A stretch of DNA of 64,000 bases from Dyella_D sp052115385 (lineage in GTDB: Bacteria > Pseudomonadota > Gammaproteobacteria > Xanthomonadales > Rhodanobacteraceae), in contig NZ_JBFRGP010000004.1 of NCBI RefSeq assembly GCF_052115385.1, positions 372,001-436,000 on the forward strand, written 5' to 3'. The notes under the pieces are model-generated. The model was not told where the DNA came from. It saw only the letters and a list, made by a program, of their open reading frames with translations, and searched no databases. This document shows, piece by piece, positions 18,105-26,026 of the stretch. Numbering within the stretch: position 1 is the stretch's first letter; each line of letters begins with the position of its first letter. A program made the position numbers and the translations under genes.

Positions 18105-19004
18105 TCAATGCAAGGACGCCGAGGCCGCGCGTTTCGTGACTGCTTCGAGCCGCGCGAGTTTGTCCGGATGGCGGATGGAGTGGATCGCGGTGATGCGCTC
18201 GCCATCGCATTCCACCCACAGCGCCGAGGTGAGCCGCCCGTCGGTCCAGATCAGCAGCGCCGGTGCGCCATTGAGCTGGCTCAGCTGGCGCACGGTTTCG
18301 GGGCCGCCCGTATGCAGTGCGATCTGGCGATACAGCCGCGCCAGGCGGTCCTGGCCGTAGACCGGGCGCAGCACGGCGCGCACCACGCCGCCGCCGTCGG
18401 AGATATGCACGGCGTCCTCGGCGAACAGCGCGCGCAGCGAAGCGAGATCGGGGCGGTCCATCGCGGCGAGGAAACGCTGCAGCATGCGCTGCTGCATCGA
18501 GTGATCCACGTTGAAGCGCGGGCGTCCTTCGCGCAGCCGCGTTTTGGCGCGATGCACGCGCTGGCGGCAGGCGTCCTCGGCAATGCCGAGGATGGCGGCA
18601 GCCTCGGCGTGGCTGTAGTCGAACACTTCCTTGAGCAGGAAGGCGGCGCGTTCCTCGGGACTCAGCCGTTCGAGCAGCAGCAGGAAGGACAGGCTCAGGG
18701 TCTCGGCGCGTTCGAGCTGTTCCGAGGGCGCCTCGTCGACCGGTTCCAGCGGCTCGGGCAGCCACGGGCCGGTGTAGTGCTCGCGCTCGGTCTTGGCGCG
18801 GCGCAGGCGGTCCAGGGCGAGCCGGGTGGTGACGGTGACCAGCCAGGCTTCCGGGTCGTCCAGGCTGGAGGTGTCCTGCTCGTGCCAGCGCAGCCAGGCG
18901 TCGTGCAGCACGTCCTCGGCGTCGGCCGGGCGGCCGAGCATGCGGTAGGCCAGGCCGAACAGGCGCTGGCGGTGCTGCTGGAACAAGGCGGTCTGGGCGT
19001 CCAT
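18105..19004 (-). CDS. ECF41-type RNA polymerase sigma factor with SnoaL-like C-terminal domain
   Basis: 299 residues. Sigma region 2 spans roughly 10-75 (FGLAYRMLGRPADAEDVLHDAWLRW) and region 4 roughly 110-160 (LSPEERAAFLLKEVFDYSHA, then EDACRQRVHRAK). A C-terminal extension of about 130 residues has a SnoaL-like fold, with DGGG (ISDGGGVVRAVLRP) and HPDKL near the end, close to the DGGGK and NPDKL motifs of group ECF41. In that group the extension controls activity in place of an anti-sigma factor. It is followed by the carboxymuconolactone decarboxylase partner and preceded by a matching promoter. Confidence 0.9.
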   Translation of the reverse strand: MDAQTALFQQHRQRLFGLAYRMLGRPADAEDVLHDAWLRWHEQDTSSLDDPEAWLVTVTTRLALDRLRRAKTEREHYTGPWLPEPLEPVDEAPSEQLERAETLSLSFLLLLERLSPEERAAFLLKEVFDYSHAEAAAILGIAEDACRQRVHRAKTRLREGRPRFNVDHSMQQRMLQRFLAAMDRPDLASLRALFAEDAVHISDGGGVVRAVLRPVYGQDRLARLYRQIALHTGGPETVRQLSQLNGAPALLIWTDGRLTSALWVECDGERITAIHSIRHPDKLARLEAVTKRAASASLH

Positions 19005-19035
19005 GGCGGCTCCTGAGCGAAGGTGACAAAGCCAG

Positions 19036-19062
19036 GACGCGCGAGGCGGGCGGAACGTGACC
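19036..19062 (-). promoter_or_regulatory. Candidate ECF41 autoregulated promoter
   Basis: On the minus strand GGTCACG (19062-19056), a 16-bp spacer and CGTC (19039-19036) lie in the 61-bp gap between the sigma ATG and the neighbouring gene end. The class motif, as I recall it, is TGTCACA-N16-CGTC, so the -10 and spacer match and the -35 matches at five of seven bases. Confidence 0.5.
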
Positions 19063-19065
19063 GCC

Positions 19066-20010
19066 TCAGCGGAAGAACGGGTAGGGCGCCAGGAACACCA
19101 GCCAGATCATCAGCACGATGCCGATGTACTTCAGCACCCGGAACAATTTGGGATGGCGCCGCTTGAAGGCCCGGCTGCGCTCGCGCGAACGCTGATTGAG
19201 CGCGAACACGCGGTTGACGAAGCCGGTCTTCTCCTCCGGCGACTCGGTGTTCGGCGAGGCGGTGATCTTGCCCATGAAGGCGCCGACGCGGCGGTTGACC
19301 GCGGTCATCAGGCGCGTGCGCAGCGGGCGCTCGACGTCGGCGAACAGGATCACCCGGGTCTGGTCGGTGCGGTTCTCGGCCCAGTGCACGTAGGTCTCGT
19401 CGAACACCACGTCCTTGCCGTCGCCCCAGGCGTGGATCTCGCCGTCGACGAAGATGCGGCAGTCCTCGGAGTTGGGCGTGATCAGGCCTAAGTGATAGCG
19501 CAGCGAACCGGCGAACGGATCGCGGTGCGGATTGAGCTTGCTGCCCGGCGGCAGCAGGGCGAACATCGCCGCCTTCACGCTGGGGATCGCGTTGAGCAGC
19601 TTCACCGTCTCCGGGCACAGCGTCTCGGCCGAAGCCAGCGGCTCGCCGTACCACTTCAGGTAGAAGCGCTTCCAGCCCTGCTTGAAGAAGCTGTTGAAGC
19701 TGGCGTCGTTATGCTTCTCCGCCGCGCGGATAAAGCCCTCGTCGAACAGGTGCATGGCCTCGTCGCGGATGGTCTGCCAGTTCGCCTGCAGCAGGTCCAG
19801 CTGGGGGAAGCCGCGGCGGTCCAGGATCGGCCGCGCCGGCACCGCCGAGAAGGTGTACATCAGCAGGTTGTACGGGGCGAAGAGCGCCGAATGGTCGACC
19901 AGCTGCCGGTCGAAGCGCAGCCGCGAGCGGCCGCGCAGATGCACCGCGAGCACGCACAGGGCGAACACGGCGAAGATGAGCAGCAGGATCAGGCGCGGGG
20001 CGAGGATCAT
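19066..20010 (-). CDS. Aspartyl/asparaginyl beta-hydroxylase-family protein (LpxO-like lipid A hydroxylase)
   Basis: 314 residues, flanked by membrane segments at the N-terminus (ILAPRLILLLIFAVFALCVLA) and C-terminus (YIGIVLMIWLVFLAPY). The middle is a Fe(II)/2-oxoglutarate dioxygenase domain with H162-R-D164 (LNPHRDPF), distal H209 (ETYVHWAEN) and Arg219. This architecture matches LpxO, which adds a 2-hydroxyl to a lipid A acyl chain at the cytoplasmic face. The substrate is not proven by sequence, and peptide aspartyl hydroxylation is the alternative. The gene is monocistronic between thiD and the ECF41 operon, all on the minus strand. Confidence 0.83.
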   Translation of the reverse strand: MILAPRLILLLIFAVFALCVLAVHLRGRSRLRFDRQLVDHSALFAPYNLLMYTFSAVPARPILDRRGFPQLDLLQANWQTIRDEAMHLFDEGFIRAAEKHNDASFNSFFKQGWKRFYLKWYGEPLASAETLCPETVKLLNAIPSVKAAMFALLPPGSKLNPHRDPFAGSLRYHLGLITPNSEDCRIFVDGEIHAWGDGKDVVFDETYVHWAENRTDQTRVILFADVERPLRTRLMTAVNRRVGAFMGKITASPNTESPEEKTGFVNRVFALNQRSRERSRAFKRRHPKLFRVLKYIGIVLMIWLVFLAPYPFFR

Positions 20011-20077
20011 GGAGTGGGCGGTGACGGCAGCAGACCAGCCGCCATTCTACTCCGAAGGCCGCCGGAGCCCCGCGCGC

Positions 20078-20872
20078 TCAGTGCCGCAGCACGCGCACGG
20101 CGCCCTTGCCGGGGCGATAGCCCTGGGCCAGCGCACGCTGCACGTAGGCCACCGCCTGGCGCACGGCGGCGCGCGGCGTGCGTCCCTTGGCCAGTTCCGC
20201 GGCGATTGCCGAGGCCAGGGTGCAGCCGGTGCCGTGGCCTTCCACGCGCAGGCGCGGGTGGCGCAGTTCCATCACGCCGGCGGCGTCGTAGAAACGATCG
20301 ATCACTTCGCCGCCGCGGGCGTGGCCGCCCTTGAGCAGCACGGCGTCCGCGCCCAGTGCACGCAAGGCGGCGCCGGCACAGTTGTAGTCGCGGGCCGTGC
20401 GGATCGGCTGGCCGAGCAGCGCTTCGGCTTCCGGCAGGTTGGGCGTGAGCAGGTCAGCGAGCGGGATCAGCTCACGCACTACCGCCTGCACGGCGTCTTC
20501 GGTCAGCAGGCGCGCGCCGCTGGTGGCGATCATCACCGGGTCCACTACCAGCCACGCCGGTTGGCGGCGACGCATCTCACGTGCGACCAGCCGGGTGATC
20601 GCCGCATTGCCGAGCATGCCGGTCTTTACCGCGCCGATCGCGAAATCGTCGAATACCGCATCGAGCTGGCTGCGGATATGCGCCAGCGGCACCGGATGCA
20701 CGGCGCTGACGCCGCGCGTGTTCTGCGAGGTGATCGCCGCGATGGCGGACAAGCCATGCACGCCGCGCGCATGAAAGGCCTTCAGATCGGCCTGGATTCC
20801 TGCGCCACCGCCGGAGTCGGAACCGGCGATGGTGAGGGCGATGGGGGGAATAGGTTCAGAGGTTTTCTGCAT
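20078..20872 (-). CDS. thiD: Hydroxymethylpyrimidine/phosphomethylpyrimidine kinase ThiD
   Basis: 264 residues from the ATG at 20872 (MQKTSEP). The ribokinase-fold signature AGSDSGGGAGIQADLKAF near residue 16 binds HMP; WLVVDPVMIATSG and HGTGCTLASAIAAEL hold the anion hole and catalytic Asp/Cys region. It phosphorylates hydroxymethylpyrimidine twice to HMP diphosphate for thiamine synthesis. No other thi gene is nearby, which is common for stand-alone thiD. A longer start at 20893 (MCRTAIT) is possible but lies outside family alignments. Confidence 0.94.
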   Translation of the reverse strand: MQKTSEPIPPIALTIAGSDSGGGAGIQADLKAFHARGVHGLSAIAAITSQNTRGVSAVHPVPLAHIRSQLDAVFDDFAIGAVKTGMLGNAAITRLVAREMRRRQPAWLVVDPVMIATSGARLLTEDAVQAVVRELIPLADLLTPNLPEAEALLGQPIRTARDYNCAGAALRALGADAVLLKGGHARGGEVIDRFYDAAGVMELRHPRLRVEGHGTGCTLASAIAAELAKGRTPRAAVRQAVAYVQRALAQGYRPGKGAVRVLRH

Positions 20873-20923
20873 GGTGATCGCCGTCCGGCACAAGCCGGAA
20901 CGGCGATTGTCCCATGAGTGCGC

Positions 20924-22303
20924 TTACAGCGCTTCGGAAGCGAAATCCGCCAACCGCGACCGCTCGCCGCGCCGCAGCGTGATATGCGCCGAATGTTCCC
21001 ACCCCTTGAAGCGATCCACCGCGTAGGTCAGGCCGGAGGTGGTCTCGGTGAGGTAGGGCGTGTCGATCTGTTCCACGTTGCCCAGGCAGACGATCTTGGT
21101 GCCGGGGCCGGCGCGGGTGATCAGGGTTTTCATCTGCTTGGGGGTGAGGTTCTGGGCCTCGTCGATGATCAGGTAGCGTGAGAGGAAAGTGCGGCCGCGC
21201 ATGAAGTTCAGCGAGCGGATCTTGATGCGCGAGGCGAGCAGGTCGTTGGTGGCCTGGCGGCCCCAGCTGCCGCCTTCCTCCGGGTTGGCGAGCACTTCGA
21301 GGTTGTCGGTGAGCGCGCCCATCCATGGCGTCATTTTTTCCTCCTCGGTGCCGGGCAGGAAGCCGATGTCCTCGCCGACCGAGACCGTGGCGCGGGTCAT
21401 GATGATCTCGCGGTAGCGCTGCTGGTCCATCACCTGGGCCAGGCCGGCGGCCAGCGCGAGCAGGGTCTTGCCGGTGCCGGCGGTGCCGAGCAGGGTGACG
21501 AAGTCGACGTCCGGATCCATCAGCACGTTGAGCGCGAAGTTCTGCTCGCGGTTGCGCGCGGCGATGCCCCACACGGCATGGTTGGAGTGGCTGTGGTCGT
21601 CCAGCAGCACCAGGGTGGCTGCTTCCTCGTCGACGTGCAGCACGCGCAGCTCGACGCTGTTGTCGCCGGGCAGGAACAGGCACTGGTTCGGATGCCAGTC
21701 CTCGTCGTCGCGGCGCTTGACCTTGTAGAAGGTGCGGCCGCGTTCGTTCCACGACTGCACTTCCGGGTGGCGGTCCCAGAACTCCTCGGTCAGCTCGGTG
21801 GAGCCGGTGTAGAGCAGGGCGAAGTCGTCGAGCGCGCGGTCGTTCTCGTAGTCCTCCGCATCGATGCCGTAGATCTTGGCCTTGATGCGCAGGTTGATGT
21901 CCTTGCTGACCAGGATCACCGCGCGGTCGGGATTCTGGTCGCGCAGCTCGATCACCGCCGCCAGGATCAGGTTGTCGGCCTTGCCGTGGCCGTTGGTGGC
22001 GCGCTGCTGGAAATACAGCCGGCCCACCGTGTTGTTGCGTTTGAGCTTGATGCCTTGCGGGTTGCTCAGTTCCAGCCCGTTGCTGATGCCGTGGCCGTTG
22101 CCGCGTTCGATCAGCTCGTTGAGGAAGCGGCTGACCTGGCGCCCGTTGCGGGAGACTTCCGAGGCGCCTTTCTTCTTTTCGTCCAGCTCCTCCAGCACTG
22201 TCATGGGGATGAACACGTCGTGTTCCTCGAAGCGGAACAGCGAGGTGGGATCGTGCAGCAGAACATTGGTATCGAGAGCGTAAATGCGCTTGCTTCCGGT
22301 CAT
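20924..22303 (-). CDS. PhoH2-type protein: PIN ribonuclease domain fused to PhoH ATPase
   Basis: 459 residues. The N-terminal PIN domain (about 1-150) has acidic residues in ALDTNVLLHDPTS, EELDEKKKG and ILVSKDINLRIKA. The C-terminal PhoH domain has Walker A LGTAGTGKTLLALAAG (about residue 270) and Walker B YLIIDEAQNLTP. PhoH2 proteins of other bacteria combine ATP-dependent RNA unwinding with ribonuclease activity and sometimes act as toxins with a small antitoxin; no antitoxin-like small gene is visible here. Despite the name, a link to phosphate starvation is not implied by sequence. The gene stands alone between thiD and bcp. Confidence 0.92.
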   Translation of the reverse strand: MTGSKRIYALDTNVLLHDPTSLFRFEEHDVFIPMTVLEELDEKKKGASEVSRNGRQVSRFLNELIERGNGHGISNGLELSNPQGIKLKRNNTVGRLYFQQRATNGHGKADNLILAAVIELRDQNPDRAVILVSKDINLRIKAKIYGIDAEDYENDRALDDFALLYTGSTELTEEFWDRHPEVQSWNERGRTFYKVKRRDDEDWHPNQCLFLPGDNSVELRVLHVDEEAATLVLLDDHSHSNHAVWGIAARNREQNFALNVLMDPDVDFVTLLGTAGTGKTLLALAAGLAQVMDQQRYREIIMTRATVSVGEDIGFLPGTEEEKMTPWMGALTDNLEVLANPEEGGSWGRQATNDLLASRIKIRSLNFMRGRTFLSRYLIIDEAQNLTPKQMKTLITRAGPGTKIVCLGNVEQIDTPYLTETTSGLTYAVDRFKGWEHSAHITLRRGERSRLADFASEAL

Positions 22304-22448
22304 ACGGAAGTTGCCTCGCTGGCTTGCTGGTGGATGGAACGCGGCATGCTGGATGCCGTGGGAATCCGGCCCCGCGGGCCAGAAAAAGCGTGTCCGCTGC
22401 GCCTGCGCGGGTGGCGCCGACAGAACCCAGCGGATAGGTCGGAAGGGT

Positions 22449-22910
22449 TCACTTGGCGGGGATGGCGTCGAGCACGGCCTGGGCGTGACCTGGGACTTTC
22501 ACGTTGCGCCATTCCTGTACCAGCCTGCCTTCGGGGTCGATGAGGAAGCTACTTCGTACGACACCCATGTGACGTTTTCCATACAGCACCTTCTCGTGGA
22601 TCACGTCGAAGGCCTGGCACCAGGTTTCCTCGGGGTCGGAAACCAGGGGAAACGGCAGTTCCTGCTTGGTGGCGAAGTTGGCGTGCGACTTGACCGAGTC
22701 GCGCGACACGCCAAGCACCTGCGCGTTGCGCTTGCGGAATTTCGGGTAGAGGTCGCGGAAGTCCTTGGCCTCGTTGGTGCAGCCCGGGGTGCTGTCCTTG
22801 GGATAGAAATAGACCACCACCCATTGGCCCTTGAGGCTGTCCAGTTTCAGCTCGGTGCCGTCGCCGAGCGGACCTTTGAGCTTGGGGACTTTCTTGCCGA
22901 CGTCTGGCAT
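22449..22910 (-). CDS. bcp: Thioredoxin-dependent peroxiredoxin (Bcp/PrxQ)
   Basis: 153 residues from the ATG at 22910, with GCAGGAG upstream. The peroxidatic Cys44 sits in YPKDSTPGCTNEAKDF. The resolving Cys found five residues later in E. coli Bcp is replaced (Ala), so the enzyme is either 1-Cys or uses another cysteine such as the one in TWCQAF. It reduces hydroperoxides using thioredoxin. The bcp-gcvR-dapA-bamC neighbourhood is the same as in E. coli, with dapA and bamC divergent. The 312-bp gap to gcvR (22911-23222) shows no further gene. Confidence 0.93.
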   Translation of the reverse strand: MPDVGKKVPKLKGPLGDGTELKLDSLKGQWVVVYFYPKDSTPGCTNEAKDFRDLYPKFRKRNAQVLGVSRDSVKSHANFATKQELPFPLVSDPEETWCQAFDVIHEKVLYGKRHMGVVRSSFLIDPEGRLVQEWRNVKVPGHAQAVLDAIPAK

Positions 22911-23222
22911 GACTGCTCCTGCGGGGCCGCTGACGGGCTCCGTCTTGTGATTGTGATGGGGGAGGGAAGCTGGCGGCCGGCGGGCGGCACGGAGGGGAAG
23001 GCGGCGCGTCGTGCGATGGTGCTCGCTCGATCTGCGTACTGCATGCGCGCCGGCCCTCCGGTATTGCCTCTTCGGGGCCAAGACTAGCGCGCCTGTGGCG
23101 GCGGATGACAGCCCTTGCCAACCGCGGCGTGGCGGGGGCATGCTGGCTCTCCCGCGCGATGGGGCCCGAAGGAAGTTTCTGGCGGCCCCGCTGTCGAACA
23201 ACAGCCCTTAGAACTTCAGCCC
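22911..23222. other. Gene-free gap between bcp and gcvR
   Basis: GC-rich sequence with no ORF of convincing composition, no tRNA and no strong terminator. It should contain the bcp promoter (minus strand); I cannot identify -35/-10 boxes with confidence. A 15-bp tandem duplication lies at its right end. Confidence 0.5.
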
Positions 23223-23232
23223 TTAGAACTTC
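23203..23232. repeat. 15-bp tandem duplication over the gcvR stop codon
   Basis: AGCCCTTAGAACTTC occurs at 23203-23217 and immediately again at 23218-23232. The second copy contains the gcvR stop (TTA on the plus strand, 23223-23225) and the last codons, so the 3' end including the stop has been duplicated in place. Confidence 0.85.
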
Positions 23233-23777
23233 ACCGGATCCATGATGGCGTCCAGGTTGAGGCCGTCGCAGAACTCCAGGAAGTCGTCGCGCAAGGCGGC
23301 GATATGGGTGTCGGCGGGAATGCCCACCGTGATCTGCGCCTGGAACATTGCCGCGCCGGTCTGCATGGCCTGGTAGCGCATCGAGTGCAGCTGTTCCACC
23401 GCGATGCCGTGGCGGTCGAAGAAATCGATGATGCGCACCAGGATCCCCGGCCGGTCGGCCGAGATCACTTCCACCAGGTAGGGCAGCAGGCGCGAGGCCT
23501 GGCTGCGGCCGTCGGTGCGGTAGTGCATCAGCTGTATGTCTTCCTCGCGCGCGAACTTGGCCAGGGCGGACTCCAGCTTGGCCACCGCGTCCCAGGAGCC
23601 GGTCGCCAGCAGGGTCAGCGAGGTATCCACGCCGATGGTCGACACGCGCGCGTCGGCCAGGTTGCAGCCGGCGTCGGCGATGCGGCGGGCCAGGCTCAGC
23701 AGGGGAGTGCGCGGCGACGGGGTCAGGGCCTGGATCAGCAGCTGGTGGTCGTTGCCGGTACGCGAGGAACGGTTCAA
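23223..23777 (-). CDS. gcvR: GcvR-like ACT-domain regulator
   Basis: 184 residues built from two ACT domains: the first about 10-85 (HQLLIQALTPSPRTPLLSLARRIADAGCNL), the second about 98-180 (YLVEVISADRPGILVRIIDFF). GcvR in E. coli binds GcvA and represses the glycine-cleavage operon when glycine is low. The gene lies between bcp (downstream) and divergent dapA, as in E. coli. Without a visible gcvA or gcv operon here, the regulatory target remains inferred. The ATG at 23777 gives MNRSSRTGN. The stop region carries a short duplication. Confidence 0.88.
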   Translation of the reverse strand: MNRSSRTGNDHQLLIQALTPSPRTPLLSLARRIADAGCNLADARVSTIGVDTSLTLLATGSWDAVAKLESALAKFAREEDIQLMHYRTDGRSQASRLLPYLVEVISADRPGILVRIIDFFDRHGIAVEQLHSMRYQAMQTGAAMFQAQITVGIPADTHIAALRDDFLEFCDGLNLDAIMDPVKF

Positions 23778-23902
23778 GGATGTCGGCCTGTAGCGTGGGC
23801 CCGCGCAGCGCGGGACGGCGGCGCAGGGCTCGGCGAGCTTACTTGTCGCCCCTCCGAGGTCGCAAGTAACATGCAGGGCTTGGCTTCTGGCCGGAGTATG
23901 TC

Positions 23903-24796
23903 TTGAAGATTGGTGGAAGCATCTGCGCCCTGGCGACCCCGTTCACGTTGGACGGCGCGCTGGATCTGGACGCCTTCGGGCGGTTGCTGGACTACCAGAT
24001 CGCGGGCGGGACGCAGGCGGTGGTGGTCGCCGGTTCCACCGGCGAAGCCCATATGCTCGAGCACGACGAATACGAAATCCTGCTGGCCTTCGCGGTGAAA
24101 CGCGTGGCGGGGCGCATCCCGGTGCTCGCCGGCACCGGCGAAGCGGGCACGGCCAAGACCGTGGCGTTGACGCGCCGCGCGCGCGAACTGGGCGCCGATG
24201 CCGCGCTGGTGGTGGCGCCGTTCTACGTGCGGCCCACGCAGGAAGGCCTGCGCCGCCATTTCCTCGAGGTCGCCGATAAGGGCGGCCTGCCCGTGCTGCT
24301 CTACAACGTGCCCGGCCGCACCGGCTGCGACCTGCTGCCGGAGACCGTCGCCGCGCTGCGCGAGCATCCGGCCATCGTCGGCATCAAGGAAGCGGTGGGC
24401 AGCGACGAGCGCATCCGCGCCCTCGCGGAACTTGCGCGCGCGGATTTCGTCTACCTGTCCGGTGACGACCCGACCGCCGGCAAAGCCATGCTGGCCGGCG
24501 CGGTCGGCACCATCTCGGTGGTCGCCAATCTGGCGCCCAAGGCCTTCCGCGCGCTGTGCGACGCGGCGGTCGCGGGCGACCGGGCGGCTACCGCGCACTG
24601 CGACGATGTCCTCGCCGCGCTGGTTCAGGCGTTGAACTGCGCACCCAACCCGATCGCCGTGAAGGCCGGCCTGCCGGCGCTGGGGCTGGGTTCGGCGGCG
24701 CCGCGCCTGCCCCTGGTCGAACTGCAGGAAGGGCCGGAGCGGGCGCGCATCGCCGAAGCGCTGGCGGCTCTGGCATCCTTGGCAAACGCGGCCTGA
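23903..24796 (+). CDS. dapA: 4-hydroxy-tetrahydrodipicolinate synthase DapA
   Basis: 297 residues. It condenses pyruvate with aspartate semialdehyde in lysine/diaminopimelate synthesis. The Schiff-base lysine is K162 (VGIKEAVGSDERI), with Tyr134 in LLYNVPGRTGCD. The GTTGE loop reads GSTGE. The start is an unusual TTG at 23903, preceded by CCGGAG; an ATG four to six bases before it is out of frame and meets a stop at once. It is divergent from gcvR and followed 34 bp later by bamC, the order found in E. coli. Confidence 0.95.
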   Translation: MKIGGSICALATPFTLDGALDLDAFGRLLDYQIAGGTQAVVVAGSTGEAHMLEHDEYEILLAFAVKRVAGRIPVLAGTGEAGTAKTVALTRRARELGADAALVVAPFYVRPTQEGLRRHFLEVADKGGLPVLLYNVPGRTGCDLLPETVAALREHPAIVGIKEAVGSDERIRALAELARADFVYLSGDDPTAGKAMLAGAVGTISVVANLAPKAFRALCDAAVAGDRAATAHCDDVLAALVQALNCAPNPIAVKAGLPALGLGSAAPRLPLVELQEGPERARIAEALAALASLANAA

Positions 24797-24830
24797 CGGC
24801 CGCCCGATCTCTCAACGGAACTCCAATTCA

Positions 24831-25427
24831 ATGAAGAAATCCCCGCTCCTCGTCGCCATGCCGGCCCTGGCCCTGTCCGCCTTGCTGCTTTCCGGTTGCG
24901 GCATGTTCCGCTCGGAGAAGGCCTGGGAGGCCGCCAAGCAGGAAACGCCGCTGGAGATCCCGCCGGGCCTGGATACGCCGTCGACCAGCGCCGCCCTGGT
25001 GATCCCGGAGCAGGGCGCCAACACCCCGACCTCCAACGGCGCAACCGCGCGCGTGGGCAAGGGCGGCGGCGTGATCGCCGACGGCTTCGTGCTCACCGAG
25101 AGCGTCGACAACGCTTATCGCCGCGTCGGCCAGGCGCTGGAGCAGGGCGACATCGGCCAGGTGGTGAGCCACGATGACGCCGGCCACGCCTATACGCTGA
25201 GCGTGGTGGCCTCGGCCGTGCAGGGCAGCAAGCCGGGCTTCTTCCGCCGCATGTTCGGCGCCGGCAAGAAGGACAGCTCGGCCCCGGCACCGGGCGCCGC
25301 GCCGCACCAGGTGCAGGTGGTGGTCGGCCCCAGCGGCCAGAGCGCCAGCGAAGTGCGCGCGCAGGGCGATGCCGCTGCCGTGGCTAAGGTGGTGGATACG
25401 CTGAAGTCGCGCCTGGGCGGGAATTGA
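24831..25427 (+). CDS. bamC: Outer membrane assembly lipoprotein BamC-like
   Basis: 198 residues. A lipoprotein signal ends at lipobox LLLSGCG (Cys near residue 23). The next region, WEAAKQETPLEIPPGLDTP, resembles the unstructured N-terminal segment of BamC that contacts BamD. A single helix-grip domain follows (DNAYRRVGQALEQGDIGQVV, YTLSVVASAV), whereas E. coli BamC (344) has two, so this is a short form. Position directly after dapA is the strongest support. A bidirectional terminator follows. Confidence 0.8.
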   Translation: MKKSPLLVAMPALALSALLLSGCGMFRSEKAWEAAKQETPLEIPPGLDTPSTSAALVIPEQGANTPTSNGATARVGKGGGVIADGFVLTESVDNAYRRVGQALEQGDIGQVVSHDDAGHAYTLSVVASAVQGSKPGFFRRMFGAGKKDSSAPAPGAAPHQVQVVVGPSGQSASEVRAQGDAAAVAKVVDTLKSRLGGN

Positions 25428-25454
25428 TCCCATCCGGCGGCCTCGCCGCCAACG

Positions 25455-25483
25455 AAAAAGCCGCCCTTCGGGGCGGCTTTTTT
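25455..25483. terminator. Bidirectional terminator between bamC and fdxA
   Basis: GCCGCCC (25460-25466), loop TTCG and GGGCGGC (25471-25477), with A5 on the left and T6 on the right. It serves bamC on the plus strand and fdxA on the minus strand. Confidence 0.93.
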
Positions 25484-25509
25484 CGTATTCGACATAGGAA
25501 AAGTCGGAA

Positions 25510-25833
25510 TCAGCGCTGCAATTGATCCAGCTTGTCCGGCTTGTTTTCCCATTCCTTGGCGTCCGCCAGGCCGTCCTTGCGCTCGGTGATCACCGGCCAG
25601 GCCTTGGCCAGTTCGGCGTTGAGCGCCACGAAGGACTCCTGCCCGGCGGGCACGTCGTCTTCCGGATAGATGGCGTTGATCGGGCATTCCGGCTCGCACA
25701 GGGTGCAGTCGATGCACTCGTCCGGATCGATCACCAGGAAATTCGGGCCTTCGTGGAAGGCGTCGACAGGGCAGACTTCGACGCAGTCGGTGTACTTGCA
25801 CTTGATGCAGTTGTCGGTGACGACAAAGGTCAT
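25510..25833 (-). CDS. fdxA: Ferredoxin FdxA
   Basis: 107 residues. Two cluster motifs: CIKCKYTDCVEVCPVDAF (the spacing typical of 7Fe ferredoxins) and CIDCTLCEPECPINAI. The long C-terminal helix region (ELAKAWPVITERKDGL) is characteristic of the FdxA group (about 107 residues). It carries electrons at low potential for unspecified partners. It ends at the shared terminator and begins just downstream of tRNA-Glu on the same strand, so joint transcription is possible. Confidence 0.95.
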   Translation of the reverse strand: MTFVVTDNCIKCKYTDCVEVCPVDAFHEGPNFLVIDPDECIDCTLCEPECPINAIYPEDDVPAGQESFVALNAELAKAWPVITERKDGLADAKEWENKPDKLDQLQR

Positions 25834-25880
25834 GCGATCACGGGCCTGTATATGCCGGGGGGCCTGTGCAGGCCCGGAAG

Positions 25881-25956
25881 TGGCGCTCCCTACGAGGTTC
25901 GAACTCGTGTTCCCGCCTTGAGAGGGCGGTGTCCTAGGCCACTAGACGAAGGGAGC
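25881..25956 (-). tRNA. tRNA-Glu (anticodon CUC)
   Basis: 76 nt on the minus strand, starting GCTCCCTTCGTCTAG at 25956. The acceptor GCTCCCT pairs with AGGGAGC, the discriminator is G and CCA is encoded (25883-25881). The anticodon stem CCGCC/GGCGG encloses loop CTCTCAA, so the anticodon is CTC, reading GAG. The T-arm has GAGTTCGAACCTC. The CUC isoacceptor is less common than UUC and suits a GC-rich genome. Confidence 0.96.
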
Positions 25957-26026
25957 GAAAAGCACCGGAGCGCGCTAGTATAGCGAAATTGTTGCGGCCG
26001 GCAATGCCCTCCGTGACAGCTGTCTC

